Translations under genes and position numbers: made by a program
Notes under the pieces: model-generated
The model's input: the letters and a program-made list of their open reading frames with translations, nothing else
Told to the model about the DNA's origin: nothing
Databases searched by the model: none
Part shown: piece by piece, positions 6,922 to 7,441 of the stretch
Numbering within the stretch: the first letter of the stretch is position 1
How the letters are laid out: each line of letters begins with the position of its first letter
Origin: Bacteroidales bacterium
Lineage (GTDB): Bacteria; Bacteroidota; Bacteroidia; Bacteroidales; UBA7960
NCBI GenBank assembly: GCA_003557965.1
Contig: PWND01000225.1
Span: forward strand, 1 to 7,441
DNA length: 7,441 nucleotides
Direction of reading: 5' to 3'

Positions 6922-6955
6922 TTCGGATGTGGGATTTCGGACATCGGATTTTTTG
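6921..6955. repeat. Heptamer tandem repeat (TTTCGGA type, 5 units)
   Basis: Five consecutive 7-base units: TTTCGGA (6921), TGTGGGA (6928), TTTCGGA (6935), CATCGGA (6942) and a decayed TTTTTTG (6949). The first four all end in GGA. The array directly abuts octamer cluster 1, so the repeat period changes from 8 to 7 with no spacer. Confidence 0.6.
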
Positions 6956-6965
6956 AGCTATAGCG

Positions 6966-6988
6966 GTGGCTGAGGCTCTCGAAGCCAC
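6966..6988. repeat. Bulged hairpin, possible dispersed intergenic repeat
   Basis: GTGGCT (6966-6971) pairs with AGCCAC (6983-6988), and directly inside it GAG (6972-6974) pairs with CTC (6978-6980) around a 3-base loop, leaving a 2-base GA bulge: nine base pairs in all. From memory, GTGGCTGAG...TCGAAGCCAC hairpins recur between genes in many Bacteroidota, but I cannot confirm copy number here. No T-tract adjoins it. Confidence 0.5.
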
Positions 6989-6989
6989 A

Positions 6990-7060
6990 GGGGAATTGGT
7001 TGATTGGTTGATTGGGAAAATGGTTGATTGGGAAAATAGTTAACTGGTTAATTGGTTGCC
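6990..7060. repeat. Octamer tandem repeat, cluster 2 (about 9 units)
   Basis: Nine units keep an exact 8-base register: GGGGAATT (6990), GGTTGATT (6998, 7006 and 7022), GGGAAAAT (7014 and 7030), AGTTAACT (7038), GGTTAATT (7046) and the incomplete GGTTGCC (7054). Position 2 is always G, and the last base is T in every complete unit. Two unit types alternate in part, so a 16-base higher-order unit (GGTTGATT plus GGGAAAAT) occurs twice in a row at 7006-7037. Confidence 0.75.
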
Positions 7061-7133
7061 TTCGTTAGGCTTTATTGTTATTAATTCACCAAAGCAGGAT
7101 TAGACGTTGTGGGCAGGCAAGGCAAAACGCAGA

Positions 7134-7204
7134 AATTAATATGCAAATGTGTTAATGTGCAAATTAGTTAATTAGTGGATTGGGAAACTGGTTGATTTGG
7201 GAAT
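7134..7204. repeat. Octamer tandem repeat, cluster 3 (about 8 units)
   Basis: Eight units in register: AATTAATA (7134), TGCAAATG (7142), TGTTAATG (7150), TGCAAATT (7158), AGTTAATT (7166), AGTGGATT (7174), GGGAAACT (7182) and GGTTGATT (7190). One extra T then breaks the register before a partial GGGAAT (7199). Units at the left drift toward TGCAAATK; those at the right match cluster 2. The start is 136 bases (17 x 8) from 6998, so the register matches cluster 2, possibly by chance. Confidence 0.65.
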
Positions 7205-7212
7205 AGATTTAT

Positions 7213-7226
7213 TAGCTAAAAAGCTA
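7213..7226. repeat. Small perfect hairpin
   Basis: TAGCT (7213-7217) and AGCTA (7222-7226) form a 5-bp stem around an AAAA loop, just after octamer cluster 3. Too short to assign a role. Confidence 0.3.
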
Positions 7227-7310
7227 TAGCATTAAAGATTTGAAGATTGAAGAATACACTTGGCCTTCGGAGTTTTACCGGTAACGAGCATTAGCGAAAC
7301 AAAGCTGTTT

Positions 7311-7424
7311 GAAAAATTTGAGACTCGCAAGCAATGAAGATTATTAGGCTTGTTAATAATAATTTGCGTGGACTTGCAAATTTTTCAGCGAAGTGAGCTT
7401 AGGCTCGTCGGGAAAAATCTGCAG
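7311..7424. repeat. Multi-arm inverted-repeat element at the right edge
   Basis: GAAAAATTTG (7311-7320) is perfectly complementary to CAAATTTTTC (7377-7386). Between them CGCAA (7326-7330) can pair with TTGCG (7364-7368), and TTATTA (7341-7346) with TAATAA (7354-7359), giving one long interrupted hairpin. The 7374-7386 arm can instead pair with 7412-7424 (11 of 13 positions) around an inner GAGC/GCTC hairpin (7395-7398 with 7403-7406). No reading frame of note crosses it. It resembles dispersed intergenic repeats I recall from Bacteroidota, ending in a CAGCCTTGAT-type motif (7422-7431), and it probably continues past the window. Function unknown. Confidence 0.5.
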
Positions 7425-7441
7425 CCTTGATATTCTTGTCC

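Larger units (their letters stand above)
6742..7441. other. 700-base region without a recognisable gene
   Basis: Apart from the operon promoter near its left end and the repeats listed separately, I see no coding sequence, tRNA, rRNA or known RNA family here. Stops are frequent in all frames. Base composition is patchy: 6742-6900 is very A+T-rich with poly-A runs, while 6961-6993 and 7095-7133 are richer in G+C. The 7061-7133 stretch between two octamer clusters has no recognised structure. The mosaic of repeats suggests a relaxed intergenic region that has collected repeat elements. Confidence 0.6.

Noticed and set aside
6898..7204. CRISPR array
   Set aside because: The repeats are 7-8 bases in direct tandem, with no 25-40 base repeats separated by unique spacers, and no cas genes are visible.

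Overview
The window looks like a chromosomal segment of a free-living member of the Bacteroidota, probably near the Bacteroidales/Marinilabiliales, though the order is a guess. The evidence is the protein style (PriA, TsaB, an anchored HlyD/MacA-type adaptor, a TolC-type outer membrane factor), the A+T-rich DNA, the lack of Shine-Dalgarno sequences before every start, and candidate promoters of the Bacteroidota type (-7 box TAnnTTTG, -33 TTTG) before priA and before the efflux operon.

Layout: 1-227 is a non-coding leader with a small hairpin and the priA promoter. 228-2720 (+) is priA, the primosomal replication-restart helicase, complete with all its helicase motifs and eight zinc-binding cysteines. 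It meets 2717-3019 (-), a small FtsB/DivIC-type septum protein, tail to tail: the four bases TTAA supply the TAA stop of both genes. 3020-3234 is an intergenic gap with two inverted repeats. 3235-6741 (-) is one apparent operon, transcribed in the order tolC-like, hlyD/macA-like, tsaB: an outer membrane efflux channel, its periplasmic adaptor, and the essential tRNA t6A-synthesis partner TsaB. No inner-membrane pump gene is present in the window.

The most notable coding anomaly is in the tolC-like gene. A single in-frame TGA (6208-6210) replaces what family knowledge predicts to be glycine in a LVEAG-type motif, and the remaining 291 codons are otherwise intact. The five recognised genes end in TAA (two) or TAG (three), never TGA. 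A recent nonsense mutation or sequence error is the simplest reading; recoding or readthrough is an unproven alternative.

6742-7441 (700 bases) has no recognisable gene. It begins with the efflux-operon promoter and then becomes a patchwork of short-period tandem repeats: octamer arrays (RGTTRATT and GGGAAAAT type units) at 6898-6921, 6990-7060 and 7134-7204, and a heptamer array (TTTCGGA type) at 6921-6955. A bulged hairpin lies at 6966-6988. At the right edge is a multi-part inverted-repeat element in which one arm can pair with either of two copies of its partner. This looks like an accumulation site for dispersed intergenic repeats and is the least explained part of the window. I found no clearly new biological system; the two points most worth following up are the in-frame TGA and the repeat patchwork.
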